This document shows positions 36,408-45,992 of a DNA stretch of 64,000 nucleotides, in pieces. Source of the stretch: Rhizobium sophoriradicis (lineage in GTDB: Bacteria > Pseudomonadota > Alphaproteobacteria > Rhizobiales > Rhizobiaceae); NCBI RefSeq assembly GCF_003939025.1, contig NZ_RQIH01000006.1:124001-188000 (forward strand). The letters are read 5' to 3'. Every line of letters begins with the position of its first letter. The first letter of the stretch is position 1. The notes beneath the pieces are model-generated. The model searched no databases, was not told the origin of the DNA, and was given only the letters and a program-made list of their open reading frames with translations. The position numbers were made by a program, and so were the translations under genes.

Positions 36408-36923
36408 ATGAACACGAAAATCAAGCCGCAGGCGGTATCGAACTTCCGTGACCAGCAGGATCAGGGCATCCGTGATCTTTACATGGAATCCCTTCATCTT
36501 GTTGAACGTCTTCACCGTCGTCTTCTCGACGTCATCAAGGACGAGTTCGACCGTCAGGGCCGCAGCGACGTCAACGCCATCCAGGCGCTGCTCCTTTTCA
36601 ACATCGGCAATTCCGAGCTGACCGCCGGCGAGCTGCGCTCGCGCGGCTACTATCTCGGCTCCAACGTTTCCTACAACGTCAAGAAGCTGGTCGATCTCGG
36701 CTTCATCAACCACCAGCGCTCGCGCATCGACCGCCGCTCGGTCCGCATCAGCCTGACAGAAACCGGCCAGGACATCGCCGAGACGGTGGCGAAGCTCTAC
36801 GAACGGCACATCGCCTCTATCGACAAGGTCGGCGGAATCGGCACCGACGAGTTCACCCAGATGAACAAGCTGCTCCAGCGCCTCGACCGCTTCTGGAACG
36901 ACTCGATCATGTATCGTCTCTAA
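36408..36923 (+). CDS. ldtR: MarR-family regulator LdtR
   Basis: A 171-aa winged-helix regulator. The recognition region reads GELRSRGYYLGSNVSYNVKKLVDLGFINHQRSR-type sequence with the wing RIDRRSVRISLTETG; MarR dimerisation helices flank it. The near-invariant YYLGSNVSYN segment marks the LdtR orthologues of Rhizobiales and Liberibacter, where LdtR activates an adjacent L,D-transpeptidase gene and osmotic-stress tolerance. The downstream neighbour here is such a transpeptidase. A perfect terminator-like hairpin follows, so the two genes have separate promoters. Confidence 0.92.
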   Translation: MNTKIKPQAVSNFRDQQDQGIRDLYMESLHLVERLHRRLLDVIKDEFDRQGRSDVNAIQALLLFNIGNSELTAGELRSRGYYLGSNVSYNVKKLVDLGFINHQRSRIDRRSVRISLTETGQDIAETVAKLYERHIASIDKVGGIGTDEFTQMNKLLQRLDRFWNDSIMYRL

Positions 36924-37355
36924 AATCCCTGACCTCCTTTCAGGGTTGCAGAAAGCCGGACGTGTCCCTGCGCGTCCGGTTTTGCCGTTTGCCCGCGTGG
37001 CATCTTTGCAACGCAGGGCAGGGCAAGCGTTATCGCCTGTATTCAAGCCGTTTTTTAGCCGTTATTAACCGGCACCGTTTAGCCCGTCATGGTTCGTTGC
37101 GTCGTGTATCCGACATCCGGCGGTCTATCCTCCGAGCCGGTAACACGAATTGGCCATATTGGTGTGGCAGCGGAAGGTATAACAACCGGCGCTTGAACCG
37201 ATCAGAGATTCCAGGCTGCATCGCATTCTTGTGATGAGACGGGCGGAGTTTTTTGATGCGCCGGGACAACGAGTGCACAGTGATCTGCGTTACGGCGCAG
37301 TGATATCGCAAAGAGCCGCGGCTTTCCTTTATCGCGGCATTCAGTGGTTGGGACT
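36924..37355. other. Long intergenic region upstream of the L,D-transpeptidase gene
   Basis: 432 bp that start with the ldtR terminator and then hold no supported gene. From about 37030 the sequence is more AT-rich (TTATTAACCGGC and similar), as expected for a regulated promoter. A weak promoter-like pair, TTGAAC-17-CTGCAT, occurs near 37193. The length is suited to binding by the upstream-encoded LdtR, but no site can be named from sequence alone. Confidence 0.5.
36956..36983 (+). terminator. Terminator of ldtR
   Basis: CCGGACG, 10-base loop, CGTCCGG, then TTTT, 33 bases after the ldtR stop. Confidence 0.8.
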
Positions 37356-38660
37356 ATGTCGAAGAAAAACGGAATTGAAGCTCTTTCGCGCCGCGCTTTC
37401 CTGGCGTCGGCGGCAACGGTTGGCGCCGGCGCGCTTGCTGCCGGACCTGCATTGGCGCAATCGGCGCTCGATGGGCTCCTGAATGCGCCGCGCCGCGGCA
37501 ACTGGGACGACCAGTTCGACGCCAAGGCGGCTTCGCGCACGGCGACCGCCATCGTTTCCAACACGCCGATCCTCGGACCTCAATCGGTCGCCAGCGCCCA
37601 GCAGGCGATCATGCAGTATCAGCAGATCGCTGCCGCCGGCGGCTGGCCTGAAGTCAATCCCGGCGACCAGCGCCTGCAACTCGGCGTCAGCCATCCCGCC
37701 GTCCAGGCGCTGCGCCAGCGCCTGGCGATCACCGGCGACCTGCCGCGCGAAGCCGGCCTGTCGAGCGCCTTCGATTCCTATGTCGACGGCGCCGTCAAGC
37801 GCTTCCAGGCGCGTCACGGCCTGCCGGCCGATGGCGTTCTCGGCGAATTCACGCTGAAGGCGATGAACATCCCCGCCGATGTCCGCCTGCAGCAGCTCAA
37901 CACCAATATCGTCCGTCTGCAGACCTTCCCCGAAGACTTGGGCCGCCGTCACCTGATGGTCAACATTCCGGCTGCCTATGTCGAGGCGGTTGAAGACGGC
38001 AGTGTCGCGACGCGTCATACCGCGGTTGTCGGCCGCTTGAGCCGCCCGACGCATCTTGTCAATTCGAAGATCTACGAGGTCATCCTCAATCCTTACTGGA
38101 CGGCGCCGCGCTCGATCGTCGAGAAAGACATCATGCCGCTGATGCGGAAGGATCCGACCTATCTCGAAAAGAACGCCATCCGTCTGATCGACGGCAAGGG
38201 CAACGAAGTCGCCCCCGAGACCGTCGACTGGAACGGCGAGGCGCCGAACCTGATGTTCCGTCAGGACCCCGGCAAGATCAATGCCATGGCATCGACGAAG
38301 ATCAACTTCTACAACAAGAACGGCGAGTACATGCACGACACGCCGCAGCAGGGCCTGTTCAACAAGCTGATGCGCTTCGAATCCTCGGGCTGCGTCCGCG
38401 TCCAGAACGTGCGCGACCTGACGAACTGGCTGCTGCGCGAGACCCCCGGCTGGAGCCGCCAGCAGATGGAGCAGGTGATCGCAAGCGGCGTCAACACGCC
38501 GATCAAGCTCGCGGCGGAAGTTCCGGTCTATTTCGTCTACATCTCCGCCTGGGGCATGCCCGACGGCATCGTCCAGTTCCGCGACGACATTTATCAGATG
38601 GACGGCAATGCCGAGCTGGCGCTCGATACCACGGCCGGCATGGAACAGCCGGTGCAATAA
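37356..38660 (+). CDS. L,D-transpeptidase (YkuD family) with Tat-type signal
   Basis: A 434-aa exported peptidoglycan enzyme making 3-3 cross-links or attaching proteins to peptidoglycan. A twin-arginine signal (SRRAFLASAA, R12-R13, ending PALAQS) is followed by a peptidoglycan-binding domain (VQALRQRL through VKRFQARHGLPADGVLG, about 110-165) and the YkuD catalytic domain. Catalytic Cys346 sits in ESSGCVRV; the canonical His-Gly of SHGC is replaced by Ser-Gly, as in the YcbB/LdtD-like subgroup. The ATG has a poor ribosome-binding site; a GTG four codons upstream is an alternative. It is the probable LdtP-type target of ldtR. Confidence 0.9.
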   Translation: MSKKNGIEALSRRAFLASAATVGAGALAAGPALAQSALDGLLNAPRRGNWDDQFDAKAASRTATAIVSNTPILGPQSVASAQQAIMQYQQIAAAGGWPEVNPGDQRLQLGVSHPAVQALRQRLAITGDLPREAGLSSAFDSYVDGAVKRFQARHGLPADGVLGEFTLKAMNIPADVRLQQLNTNIVRLQTFPEDLGRRHLMVNIPAAYVEAVEDGSVATRHTAVVGRLSRPTHLVNSKIYEVILNPYWTAPRSIVEKDIMPLMRKDPTYLEKNAIRLIDGKGNEVAPETVDWNGEAPNLMFRQDPGKINAMASTKINFYNKNGEYMHDTPQQGLFNKLMRFESSGCVRVQNVRDLTNWLLRETPGWSRQQMEQVIASGVNTPIKLAAEVPVYFVYISAWGMPDGIVQFRDDIYQMDGNAELALDTTAGMEQPVQ

Positions 38661-38685
38661 GCGGCGACCTCTGCATCGCCCCTCG

Positions 38686-38712
38686 AACCGCGCCCTCCCG
38701 GCGCGGTTTTTT
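38686..38712 (+). terminator. Terminator of the L,D-transpeptidase gene
   Basis: AACCGCGCC, 5-base loop, GGCGCGGTT followed by a run of Ts, 26 bases past the stop. Confidence 0.93.
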
Positions 38713-38875
38713 ATGTCGGCGAGGGGCGCTCTATCCCGTCGCCATCATTCACCGGCGGGGCGCTGTCGCAAAACGACTGGAGCGCGCGCTTTGCTCAGCA
38801 AATGTCGTTCTTCGTATTGCCCTTGCCACGGGGGAAGGCTAATACCTCAGCGCATTCCAGTTGAGGAGCCCGCCC

Positions 38876-40174
38876 ATGACCAATGCTTCCACCGAATCCT
38901 TCTTCAATCGTTCGCTTTCGGACGTCGATCCCGAGATTTTCGGCGCGATCGGAAAGGAACTCGGTCGCCAACGGCACGAGATCGAACTGATCGCTTCCGA
39001 GAACATCGTTTCCCGCGCCGTGCTGGAAGCGCAGGGCTCCATCATGACCAACAAATATGCCGAGGGTTATCCGGGCAAGCGCTATTACGGCGGCTGCCAG
39101 TTCGTCGATATCGCCGAGGAGCTGGCGATCGAACGCGCCAAGAAGCTGTTCGGCGTCAATTTCGTCAACGTCCAGCCGAATTCCGGCTCGCAGATGAACC
39201 AGGCCGTGTTCCTGGCGCTGCTGCAGCCCGGCGATACCTTCATGGGTCTCGACCTGAATTCGGGCGGCCACCTCACGCATGGTTCGCCGGTCAACATGTC
39301 CGGCAAGTGGTTCAACGTCGTCTCCTACGGCGTGCGTGAAGGCGATAACCTGCTCGACATGGATGAGGTCGCCCGCAAGGCCGAACAGCACAAGCCGAAG
39401 CTGATCATCGCCGGCGGCACCGCCTATTCCCGCATCTGGGACTGGAAGCGCTTCCGCGAGATCGCCGACTCGGTCGGCGCCTATCTGATGGTCGATATGG
39501 CCCACATCGCCGGTCTCGTCGCCGGCGGCCAGCATCCCTCGCCGTTCCCGCATTGCCATGTCGCGACGACGACGACGCATAAGTCGCTGCGCGGTCCGCG
39601 CGGCGGCGTGATCCTCACCAATGAAGAGGATCTGGCCAAGAAGTTCAATTCGGCCGTCTTCCCCGGTCTGCAGGGTGGCCCGCTGATGCACATCATCGCC
39701 GCCAAGGCGGTCGCCTTCGGCGAGGCGCTGCAGCCTGAGTTCAAGGAATATGCCGCCCAGATCGTCAAGAACGCCCGGGCGCTGGCCGAAACGCTGATCG
39801 CTGGTGGTCTCGATGTCGTCTCCGGCGGCACCGACAACCACCTGATGCTCGTCGACCTGCGCAAGAAGAACGCCACCGGCAAACGCGCCGAGGCCGCTCT
39901 CGGCCGCGCCTACGTCACCTGCAACAAGAACGGCATTCCCTTCGACCCGGAAAAGCCCTTCGTCACCTCGGGCGTACGCCTGGGCGCGCCGGCTGGCACC
40001 ACCCGCGGCTTCAAGGAAGCCGAATTCCGCGAAATCGGCAATCTGATCGTCGAGGTTCTCGACGGCTTGAAGGTTGCCAATTCCGACGAAGGCAATGCCG
40101 CTGTCGAAGCCGCCGTGCGCGGCAAAGTGGTCAACCTCACAGACCGCTTCCCAATGTATGACTACATGGGGTAA
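38876..40174 (+). CDS. glyA: Serine hydroxymethyltransferase
   Basis: PLP enzyme interconverting serine and glycine with transfer of a one-carbon unit to THF. The 432-aa protein carries the PLP lysine in [13 protein letters not shown] and the substrate segment [10 protein letters not shown]. The ATG at 38876 follows TTGAGGAG. It heads a cluster with nrdR, ribD and ribE; the nrdR gap is 9 bp. Confidence 0.97.
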   Translation: MTNASTESFFNRSLSDVDPEIFGAIGKELGRQRHEIELIASENIVSRAVLEAQGSIMTNKYAEGYPGKRYYGGCQFVDIAEELAIERAKKLFGVNFVNVQPNSGSQMNQAVFLALLQPGDTFMGLDLNSGGHLTHGSPVNMSGKWFNVVSYGVREGDNLLDMDEVARKAEQHKPKLIIAGGTAYSRIWDWKRFREIADSVGAYLMVDMAHIAGLVAGGQHPSPFPHCHVATTTTHKSLRGPRGGVILTNEEDLAKKFNSAVFPGLQGGPLMHIIAAKAVAFGEALQPEFKEYAAQIVKNARALAETLIAGGLDVVSGGTDNHLMLVDLRKKNATGKRAEAALGRAYVTCNKNGIPFDPEKPFVTSGVRLGAPAGTTRGFKEAEFREIGNLIVEVLDGLKVANSDEGNAAVEAAVRGKVVNLTDRFPMYDYMG

Positions 40175-40183
40175 GGAGTAGCG

Positions 40184-40660
40184 ATGCGCTGCCCCTATTG
40201 CGGTTCGGAAGATACTCAGGTCAAGGATTCGCGCCCGGCGGAGGACAACACGTCCATCCGCCGGCGGCGTATCTGTCCGGATTGCGGCGGCCGCTTCACC
40301 ACCTTTGAGCGTGTGCAGCTGCGCGAGCTGATGGTCATCAAGAAGACCGGCCGCAAGGTACCTTTCGATCGCGACAAGCTGGTCCGCTCCTTCGAAGTGG
40401 CGCTGCGCAAACGCCCGGTCGAGCGCGACCGCATCGAACGCGCCGTCTCCGGCATCGTCCGCCGGCTGGAAAGCTCCGGCGAGACCGAAATCTCCTCCGA
40501 GCAGATCGGCCTGCAGGTGCTGGAAGCGATGAAAAGCCTCGACGATGTCGGCTTCGTGCGCTACGCGTCGGTCTACCGGGATTTCTCGCTGGCCGAGGAT
40601 TTCGAAAAGGTCATTTCGGAAATCAACGCCAAGATCGCCCGCGACCCGCTGGACAGATGA
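40184..40660 (+). CDS. nrdR: Transcriptional repressor NrdR
   Basis: Represses ribonucleotide reductase operons in response to dATP/ATP. The 158-aa protein has an N-terminal zinc ribbon (CPYCGS at 3-8 and CPDCGG near 31) followed by an ATP-cone domain ([14 protein letters not shown] onward). It lies between glyA and ribD, the usual alphaproteobacterial context, 3 bp before ribD. Confidence 0.97.
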   Translation: MRCPYCGSEDTQVKDSRPAEDNTSIRRRRICPDCGGRFTTFERVQLRELMVIKKTGRKVPFDRDKLVRSFEVALRKRPVERDRIERAVSGIVRRLESSGETEISSEQIGLQVLEAMKSLDDVGFVRYASVYRDFSLAEDFEKVISEINAKIARDPLDR

Positions 40661-40663
40661 GCC

Positions 40664-41902
40664 ATGAGCATCACGCCGCATGACGAGAGTTTCATGGCGG
40701 CAGCGATCCGCCTGTCGCGCCGGCATCTCGGCCGCACCGCCACCAACCCTTCCGTCGGCTGCCTGATCGTCAAGGATGGCGTCGTCGTCGGCCAGGCGGT
40801 CACCGCCCTCGGCGGCCGCCCGCATGCCGAGCCGCAGGCGCTCGCCGAAGCCGGCGAGGCTGCCCGCGGCGGCACCGTCTATGTGACGCTCGAACCCTGC
40901 TCGCATCACGGCAAGACGCCGCCCTGTGCCGAGGCGCTCATCGCCTATGGCGTCGCCCGCGTCGTCATCAGCGTCACCGATCCCGATCCGCGGGTTTCCG
41001 GCCGCGGCATTTCCATGCTGCGCGACGCAGGTATCGAGGTTGATGCAGGTGTGCTGGAAGCCGAGGGCCGGCGTTCGCTGGCCGGTTATCTCACCCGCCA
41101 GACGAAGTCCCGGCCCTATGTGACTCTCAAGCTTGCCGTTTCTGCCGATGGTATGATCGGCCGTGCAGGGGAGGGACAGGTGGCGATCACCGGCCCGGAG
41201 GCCCGCGCCGAGGTACAGGCGCTGCGCGCCGAAACCGACGCGATCCTGGTCGGTATCGGCACCGCCATATCGGATGATCCGTTGCTGACGGTGCGGACAC
41301 CGGGTCTGGAGGCGCAGTCGCCCATCCGCATCGTGCTCGATCCGTCGCTGGCCTTGCCGCTGACGAGCAAGCTGGTTGCGACGGCGCGGGACGTGCCGGT
41401 GATCTTGGTGGCGAGCGAGCAAGTGTGGCCTTTGTCGGCGGATGCGGAGGGTTTACCCCCCTCTGTCCTGGCGGACTACCGGGGTCGAGCCACGGGTCTC
41501 GATCCGTCCTTCGAACCCCCCACAAGGGGGGAGATGACCGGCAGGGCAGAGGGGGGTACCGCACCCGCCGACGCCACCGACCTGGACTCCCGTCGCGCCG
41601 CACTCGAAGCTGCCGGCGTCGAGATCGTCTATTGCAATCCCTATCATCCGGAAATCCTGCTGCCGGCGCTTGCGACACGCGGCATTTCTTCGCTTCTGGT
41701 CGAGGGCGGTGCCAAGACGGCGCGGCTTTTCCTCGAGGCCGGCCTTGTCGACCGCATCCAGCTTTACCAGGCGCCTGTCGTCATCGGCGAAGGCGGTATT
41801 GAATCGCCGCTGGCGAGAACCGACATACCATCGGGTTTTGCCCATATGGGCACGCAAATTTTCGGCCAAGATCGCCTGGACGAATACGAAAGAGGGCTTT
41901 GA
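40664..41902 (+). CDS. ribD: Riboflavin biosynthesis deaminase/reductase RibD, carrying an in-frame palindromic insert
   Basis: Bifunctional enzyme for steps 2 and 3 of riboflavin synthesis. The N-terminal deaminase has the zinc site HAEPQAL and PCSHHGKTPPC (H, C, C). The C-terminal reductase begins near residue 148 (SRPYVTLKLAVSADGMIG). The protein is 412 aa against about 370 for relatives. The excess maps to residues about 264-298, where a 105-bp nested palindrome (41454-41558) is translated in frame as a Pro/Gly/Arg-rich stretch inside the reductase domain. Downstream sequence resumes family-like (RRAALEAAGVEIVYCNPYHPE). The stop shares one base with the ribE start. Confidence 0.95.
   Translation: MSITPHDESFMAAAIRLSRRHLGRTATNPSVGCLIVKDGVVVGQAVTALGGRPHAEPQALAEAGEAARGGTVYVTLEPCSHHGKTPPCAEALIAYGVARVVISVTDPDPRVSGRGISMLRDAGIEVDAGVLEAEGRRSLAGYLTRQTKSRPYVTLKLAVSADGMIGRAGEGQVAITGPEARAEVQALRAETDAILVGIGTAISDDPLLTVRTPGLEAQSPIRIVLDPSLALPLTSKLVATARDVPVILVASEQVWPLSADAEGLPPSVLADYRGRATGLDPSFEPPTRGEMTGRAEGGTAPADATDLDSRRAALEAAGVEIVYCNPYHPEILLPALATRGISSLLVEGGAKTARLFLEAGLVDRIQLYQAPVVIGEGGIESPLARTDIPSGFAHMGTQIFGQDRLDEYERGL
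41454..41558. repeat. 105-bp nested palindromic repeat inserted in frame in ribD
   Basis: Outer arms TACCCCCCTCTGTCCTG (41454-41470) and CAGGGCAGAGGGGGGTA (41542-41558) pair at 16 of 17 positions. An inner hairpin CCCCCC-ACAA-GGGGGG spans 41516-41531. The element is exactly 35 codons long, so the reading frame is kept and no stop arises. The arms look like an intergenic Rhizobium repeat of the CCCCCCTCTG/CAGAGGGGGG type. Confidence 0.88.
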
Positions 41903-42513
41903 TGTTTACCGGAATAGTCACCGATGTCGGCACGGTCGAATCCGTTTCTCTGCTGAAGGAAGGCATCCGGCTGCGGGTCGCGACCGCCTATGATCCCAAG
42001 ACGATCGACATGGGCGCCTCGATCTCCCATGCCGGCATCTGCCTGACCGTCACCGCACTTCCTGATGAAGGCAGCAACGGCCGCTGGTTCGAGGTCGAAG
42101 CCTGGGAAGAAGCGCTGCGGCTGACGACGATCGGTACCTGGCGGGAGGGCCGCCGCATCAACCTCGAACGGTCGCTGAAAATCGGCGATGAACTCGGCGG
42201 CCACATCGTTTCCGGCCATGTCGACGGCAAGGCGGAAATCCTTTCCGTGACATCGGAAGGCGACGCCACCCGCTACCGCCTGCGTGCACCCGAACATCTG
42301 GCAAAATTCGTCGCCCCCAAGGGCTCGATCGCGCTCGACGGCACCTCGCTGACGGTCAATGCGGTCGACGGCACCGATTTCGACGTCCTGCTCATCCGCC
42401 ACACGCTTGAAGTCACCACCTGGGGCGAGCGCCAGGCCGGCGATTTCGTCAATTTCGAAGTGGACACGATGGCGCGTTACGCCGCTCGGCTGGCGGAATT
42501 CCCGAGCGCATAA
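41902..42513 (+). CDS. ribE: Riboflavin synthase, alpha chain
   Basis: Dismutates two 6,7-dimethyl-8-ribityllumazine molecules into riboflavin and the pyrimidine precursor. The 203-aa protein has two lumazine-binding repeats: MFTGIVTDVG with ISHAGICLTV, and SGHVDGKAEI with IALDGTSLTVN. Its ATG overlaps the ribD stop (TGATG). The next riboflavin gene, ribH, is 13.6 kb away beyond a polysaccharide locus. Confidence 0.95.
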   Translation: MFTGIVTDVGTVESVSLLKEGIRLRVATAYDPKTIDMGASISHAGICLTVTALPDEGSNGRWFEVEAWEEALRLTTIGTWREGRRINLERSLKIGDELGGHIVSGHVDGKAEILSVTSEGDATRYRLRAPEHLAKFVAPKGSIALDGTSLTVNAVDGTDFDVLLIRHTLEVTTWGERQAGDFVNFEVDTMARYAARLAEFPSA

Positions 42514-42581
42514 CTGAAATCACTGTCGATTTTCTATGTTATGCGCGGGTTCAAAGTGACAGTGCGTCTGGCCGCCCAGAC

Positions 42582-43451
42582 TCACCAAACAGGCGAGAGC
42601 TTCGTCAGATACTGGCCGTAGGCGCTCTTGCCGAGCTTCTCTGCGAGCTTGGCGAGGTCGTCGTGCGAGATGTAACCCATGCGCCAGGCGACTTCTTCGG
42701 GGCAGGCGATCTTGAAGCCCTGGCGTTTTTCCAGCGTGCTAACGAAACCGGCGGCATCGTGCAGGCTATCCGGGGTGCCGGTGTCGAGCCAGGCATAGCC
42801 CCGGCCCATCAGCTCAACGAAAAGCTGGCCGCGCTCGAGATAGGCGCGGTTGACGTCGGTGATTTCCAATTCGCCGCGCGGCGATGGCTTCAGGTTGGCG
42901 GCGATATCGACCACCTGCTGGTCGTAGAAATAGAGGCCGGTCACCGCCCAGTTCGATTTTGGCGCTGTCGGCTTCTCTTCGATCGACAGCGCATTCATCT
43001 TTTCGTCAAAGCCGACAACGCCATAGCGTTCCGGGTCGGTGACGTGATAGGCGAACACGGTCGCGCCTTCCCGCCGACTCGTGCCGGATTTCATGATTTC
43101 CGGCAATCCGTGCCCGTAGAAGATATTGTCGCCGAGAACGAGCGCCGAACTGTCGCCGTGCAAGAAGTCGGCGCCGATGATGAAAGCCTGGGCGAGGCCG
43201 TCCGGGCTCGGCTGTACGGCATAGGTCAGCGAAATGCCCCATTGCGAGCCGTCGCCGAGCAGGCGTTTGAAGGCTTCGAGGTCGTGGGGCGTGGTGATGA
43301 TCAGCAACTCCCTGATGCCAGCGAGCATGAGCGTCGTCAGCGGATAGTAAATCATCGGCTTGTCATAGACCGGCATCAACTGTTTCGAGACGGCCTGCGT
43401 GATCGGATGCAGACGCGTGCCCGTGCCGCCGGCAAGGATAATTCCCTTCAT
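42582..43451 (-). CDS. rmlA: Glucose-1-phosphate thymidylyltransferase
   Basis: First step of dTDP-L-rhamnose synthesis: dTTP + glucose-1-phosphate to dTDP-glucose. The 289-aa length and the nucleotide-binding [13 protein letters not shown] at residues 6-18 are diagnostic, with [12 protein letters not shown] and the [11 protein letters not shown] segment near the C-terminus. It is last in the rmlCBDA operon, 9 bp after rmlD. Confidence 0.97.
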   Translation of the reverse strand: MKGIILAGGTGTRLHPITQAVSKQLMPVYDKPMIYYPLTTLMLAGIRELLIITTPHDLEAFKRLLGDGSQWGISLTYAVQPSPDGLAQAFIIGADFLHGDSSALVLGDNIFYGHGLPEIMKSGTSRREGATVFAYHVTDPERYGVVGFDEKMNALSIEEKPTAPKSNWAVTGLYFYDQQVVDIAANLKPSPRGELEITDVNRAYLERGQLFVELMGRGYAWLDTGTPDSLHDAAGFVSTLEKRQGFKIACPEEVAWRMGYISHDDLAKLAEKLGKSAYGQYLTKLSPVW

Positions 43452-43460
43452 GCTTTCTCC

Positions 43461-44348
43461 TTAAAGACCTTTGTTCAAAAGGTCTTGCATGACGATTGTC
43501 ATGGATTGCTTCCACTCGGGGAGCCGGATTCCATATGTTCTGGCGAGCTTGTCGCCGTTGAGGCGTGAATTGGCAGGACGCTGCGCCGGTGTCGGGTAGT
43601 CCGCCGTCGGGATGCGCTCGACGCCGATGGTTCTACCGCCGGATTTACGAAGCTCCGAGAATATCGCTTCGGCGAAATCCGCCCAGCTTGCTTCGCCGCT
43701 GCCGGTCAGGTGAAAGGTGCCGCGCAGCGATGGCGCAGGGTCCGCGACGATACGGGTCGCGATCGCAAGAATCGCGTCGGCGATGTCGAGTGCCGAGGTC
43801 GGGCATCCCCTCTGATCGGCGACGACGCGAAGATGATCGCGCGTCTCGGAAAGCCGCAGCATCGTTTTCAGGAAATTGGCGCCAAACGGCGAATAGACCC
43901 AGGCGGTGCGCAAGATGACTTGGTTCGGGTTCGCCGCCGCGACGGCTTTTTCGCCCGCGAGTTTCGAACGCCCGTAGACGGAGATGGGCCCCGTCGCATC
44001 CTCTTCGCAATAGGCGGAGGCCTTGTCGCCGCTGAACACGTAGTCGGTCGAAATGTGGATCACGGGGACCCCGATCCGCGCGGCAGCCTCGGCAACCGCG
44101 CCGGCGCCTGCCGCGTTGACGGAAAAGGCAAGCTCGGCTTCGCTCTCGGCCTTGTCGACCGCCGTATAGGCGGCGGCGGAGACGATCACATCCGGCCGCA
44201 GAGCCGAGAAGGCGGCTGCAATGCGTGCAGGATCCGAAAGGTCCATTTCCGGGCGGCCGACCGCAATGATTTCGACGCCCGTTTCGGCGCCGCGTCGGAG
44301 CAGCGACTGAACGACTTGGCCCTGTTTACCGGTGACGGCAATGCGCAT
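43461..44348 (-). CDS. rmlD: dTDP-4-dehydrorhamnose reductase
   Basis: Final NAD(P)H-dependent step to dTDP-L-rhamnose. The 295-aa SDR-fold protein has an N-terminal dinucleotide-binding loop (VTGKQGQVVQSL), AAYTAVDKAE, and the catalytic YGRSK (Tyr-x3-Lys) near residue 126. It is 6 bp downstream of rmlB. Confidence 0.95.
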   Translation of the reverse strand: MRIAVTGKQGQVVQSLLRRGAETGVEIIAVGRPEMDLSDPARIAAAFSALRPDVIVSAAAYTAVDKAESEAELAFSVNAAGAGAVAEAAARIGVPVIHISTDYVFSGDKASAYCEEDATGPISVYGRSKLAGEKAVAAANPNQVILRTAWVYSPFGANFLKTMLRLSETRDHLRVVADQRGCPTSALDIADAILAIATRIVADPAPSLRGTFHLTGSGEASWADFAEAIFSELRKSGGRTIGVERIPTADYPTPAQRPANSRLNGDKLARTYGIRLPEWKQSMTIVMQDLLNKGL

Positions 44349-44354
44349 CGCTTA

Positions 44355-45407
44355 TCACCCCTTGAAAACGCCGAGGCGTTCGCCGGAGTAGACGTTTTCG
44401 CGCAGCGGCCTCCACCACCATTCGTTTTCCAAGTACCAGTGCACGGTCTTCTCGATGCCGGTTTCGAAGGTCTCTTGCGCCTTCCAGCCGAGTTCGCTTT
44501 CGAGTTTCGTGGCATCGATCGCATAGCGTGCGTCGTGTCCGGGGCGATCCGTGACGTTGGTGATCAGACGTGCATGCGGTGCCTTGTCGCGGTAGACGCC
44601 GTCGAGAATGGCGCAGATGCGGTGAACGACATCGATGTTCCTGCGTTCATTGCGGCCGCCCACATTGTATTTTTCTCCGGGGCGCCCTCTGGATGCGATT
44701 GTGTAGAGCGCGCGGGCATGGTCTTCGACATAGAGCCAGTCGCGGACATTTGCGCCATTGCCGTAAACCGGAAGAGGCTTGTCCTCCAGTGCGTTCAGGA
44801 TCATTAGCGGGATGAGCTTTTCCGGGAAATGGAATGGGCCGTAATTGTTGGAGCAATTGGAGACGACGACTGGCAGGCCGTAGGTGCGGTGCCAGGCGAT
44901 TGCCAGATGGTCGCTCGCGGCCTTGGATGCGGAGTAGGGCGAGGACGGATCGTATGGCGTCGTCTCCTCGAAGAGGCCCTCGTCGTCGAGCGAGCCGTAG
45001 ACCTCATCCGTCGAGACATGCAGAAACCGGAAGTCGCTCTTGCGGCGAGCGTCAAGCCCATCCCAATAGTGCCGTGCGGCATCCAGCAGGCTGAATGTGC
45101 CGACGATGTTGGTCTGAATGAAATCGGCAGCGCCCGAGATCGAGCGGTCGACATGGCTCTCTGCCGCGAGATGCATGACGATATCGGGGCGGAAGGACGC
45201 GAATGCTTCCTGCATCCCGGCGCGGTCGCAGATGTCGGCCCGAAGGAATTGATAGTTCGGCGCCGATTCGACGGATTTCAGCGATGCCAGATTGCCGGCA
45301 TAGGTCAGCGTGTCGACATTCAGCACCTCGGCGCCGATCTCGCTGACGAGATGGCGCACCAATGCCGATCCGATAAAGCCAGCTCCGCCCGTGACCAGTA
45401 TGCGCAT
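44355..45407 (-). CDS. rmlB: dTDP-glucose 4,6-dehydratase
   Basis: Converts dTDP-glucose to dTDP-4-keto-6-deoxyglucose using bound NAD. The 350-aa protein shows [16 protein letters not shown] (NAD loop), STDEVYG, and [11 protein letters not shown] (catalytic Tyr-x3-Lys). Its product feeds RmlC/RmlD for rhamnose and could also feed the DegT aminotransferase encoded at 48172. It is 6 bp after rmlC. Confidence 0.97.
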   Translation of the reverse strand: MRILVTGGAGFIGSALVRHLVSEIGAEVLNVDTLTYAGNLASLKSVESAPNYQFLRADICDRAGMQEAFASFRPDIVMHLAAESHVDRSISGAADFIQTNIVGTFSLLDAARHYWDGLDARRKSDFRFLHVSTDEVYGSLDDEGLFEETTPYDPSSPYSASKAASDHLAIAWHRTYGLPVVVSNCSNNYGPFHFPEKLIPLMILNALEDKPLPVYGNGANVRDWLYVEDHARALYTIASRGRPGEKYNVGGRNERRNIDVVHRICAILDGVYRDKAPHARLITNVTDRPGHDARYAIDATKLESELGWKAQETFETGIEKTVHWYLENEWWWRPLRENVYSGERLGVFKG

Positions 45408-45413
45408 CGTCGA

Positions 45414-45992
45414 TCAATCCTGAGGTTGCTGTGCTGAATAGGAAAAGTGGCTTGGCAGATCTGCGAGCCGCGGCAGCGTCTTGTCCTTGTCGGACGATAT
45501 CATGTCTCTCTCATCGAAGGGCCAGCGAATGCCGATCGCCGGATCGTTCCACGCGATGCCCCGATCATGTTGCGGGCTATAGGGTGCGGTTACCTTGTAG
45601 CTGATGACGCTGTTCGGCTCGATCGTTGCGAATCCGTGTGCGAAGCCGGGCGGTATCCAGAGCTGTTTGCCGGTGTCCGGCGAGAGCTCCTGAGAGAGCC
45701 AATTGCCGAAGCTAGGTGATCCCACGCGGATATCGACGACGACATCCATGATCCGGCCGGCAAGGCAGCGCACCAGCTTGCCCTGTGCGAAGGGCGGGAT
45801 CTGGAAATGCAGCCCCCGGACGGTGCCGGCCTGCGCCGAAAGCGATTCATTGTCCTGGACGAACATGACGTCGGCCACATTTTCCCGGAACCAGGCATCC
45901 TTGAACACCTCGGAGAAATAGCCGCGATGATCGCCGAAGCGTGGCGGCGTGATTGCAACGATGCCCTGGATGGCCACAGTCTCAATGCGCAT
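45414..45992 (-). CDS. rmlC: dTDP-4-dehydrorhamnose 3,5-epimerase
   Basis: Cupin-fold epimerase of 192 aa. GTVRGLHFQIPPFAQGKLVR holds the catalytic His and the substrate-binding residues, and WIPPGFAHGFATI is the second signature. It is the first rml gene of the minus-strand operon and its start overlaps the upstream glycosyltransferase-like gene by 11 bases. Confidence 0.96.
   Translation of the reverse strand: MRIETVAIQGIVAITPPRFGDHRGYFSEVFKDAWFRENVADVMFVQDNESLSAQAGTVRGLHFQIPPFAQGKLVRCLAGRIMDVVVDIRVGSPSFGNWLSQELSPDTGKQLWIPPGFAHGFATIEPNSVISYKVTAPYSPQHDRGIAWNDPAIGIRWPFDERDMISSDKDKTLPRLADLPSHFSYSAQQPQD

Noticed and set aside
37483..37857. Frame-shifted reading of the L,D-transpeptidase gene containing the peptide FPTRRSSDL, known as a translated sequencing-adapter artefact
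   Set aside because: The underlying bases differ from the adapter at many positions and belong to the intact transpeptidase gene, so this is a coincidence, not contamination.
38795..41422. Long open frame on the minus strand opposite glyA-nrdR-ribD
   Set aside because: It is antisense to three well-supported genes and its product is Asp/Arg/Gly-rich, as expected from the complement of GC-rich codons. Similar long antisense frames occur opposite hppA (57518-59569), the molybdoenzyme (7384-9429) and aspS (24934-26889).
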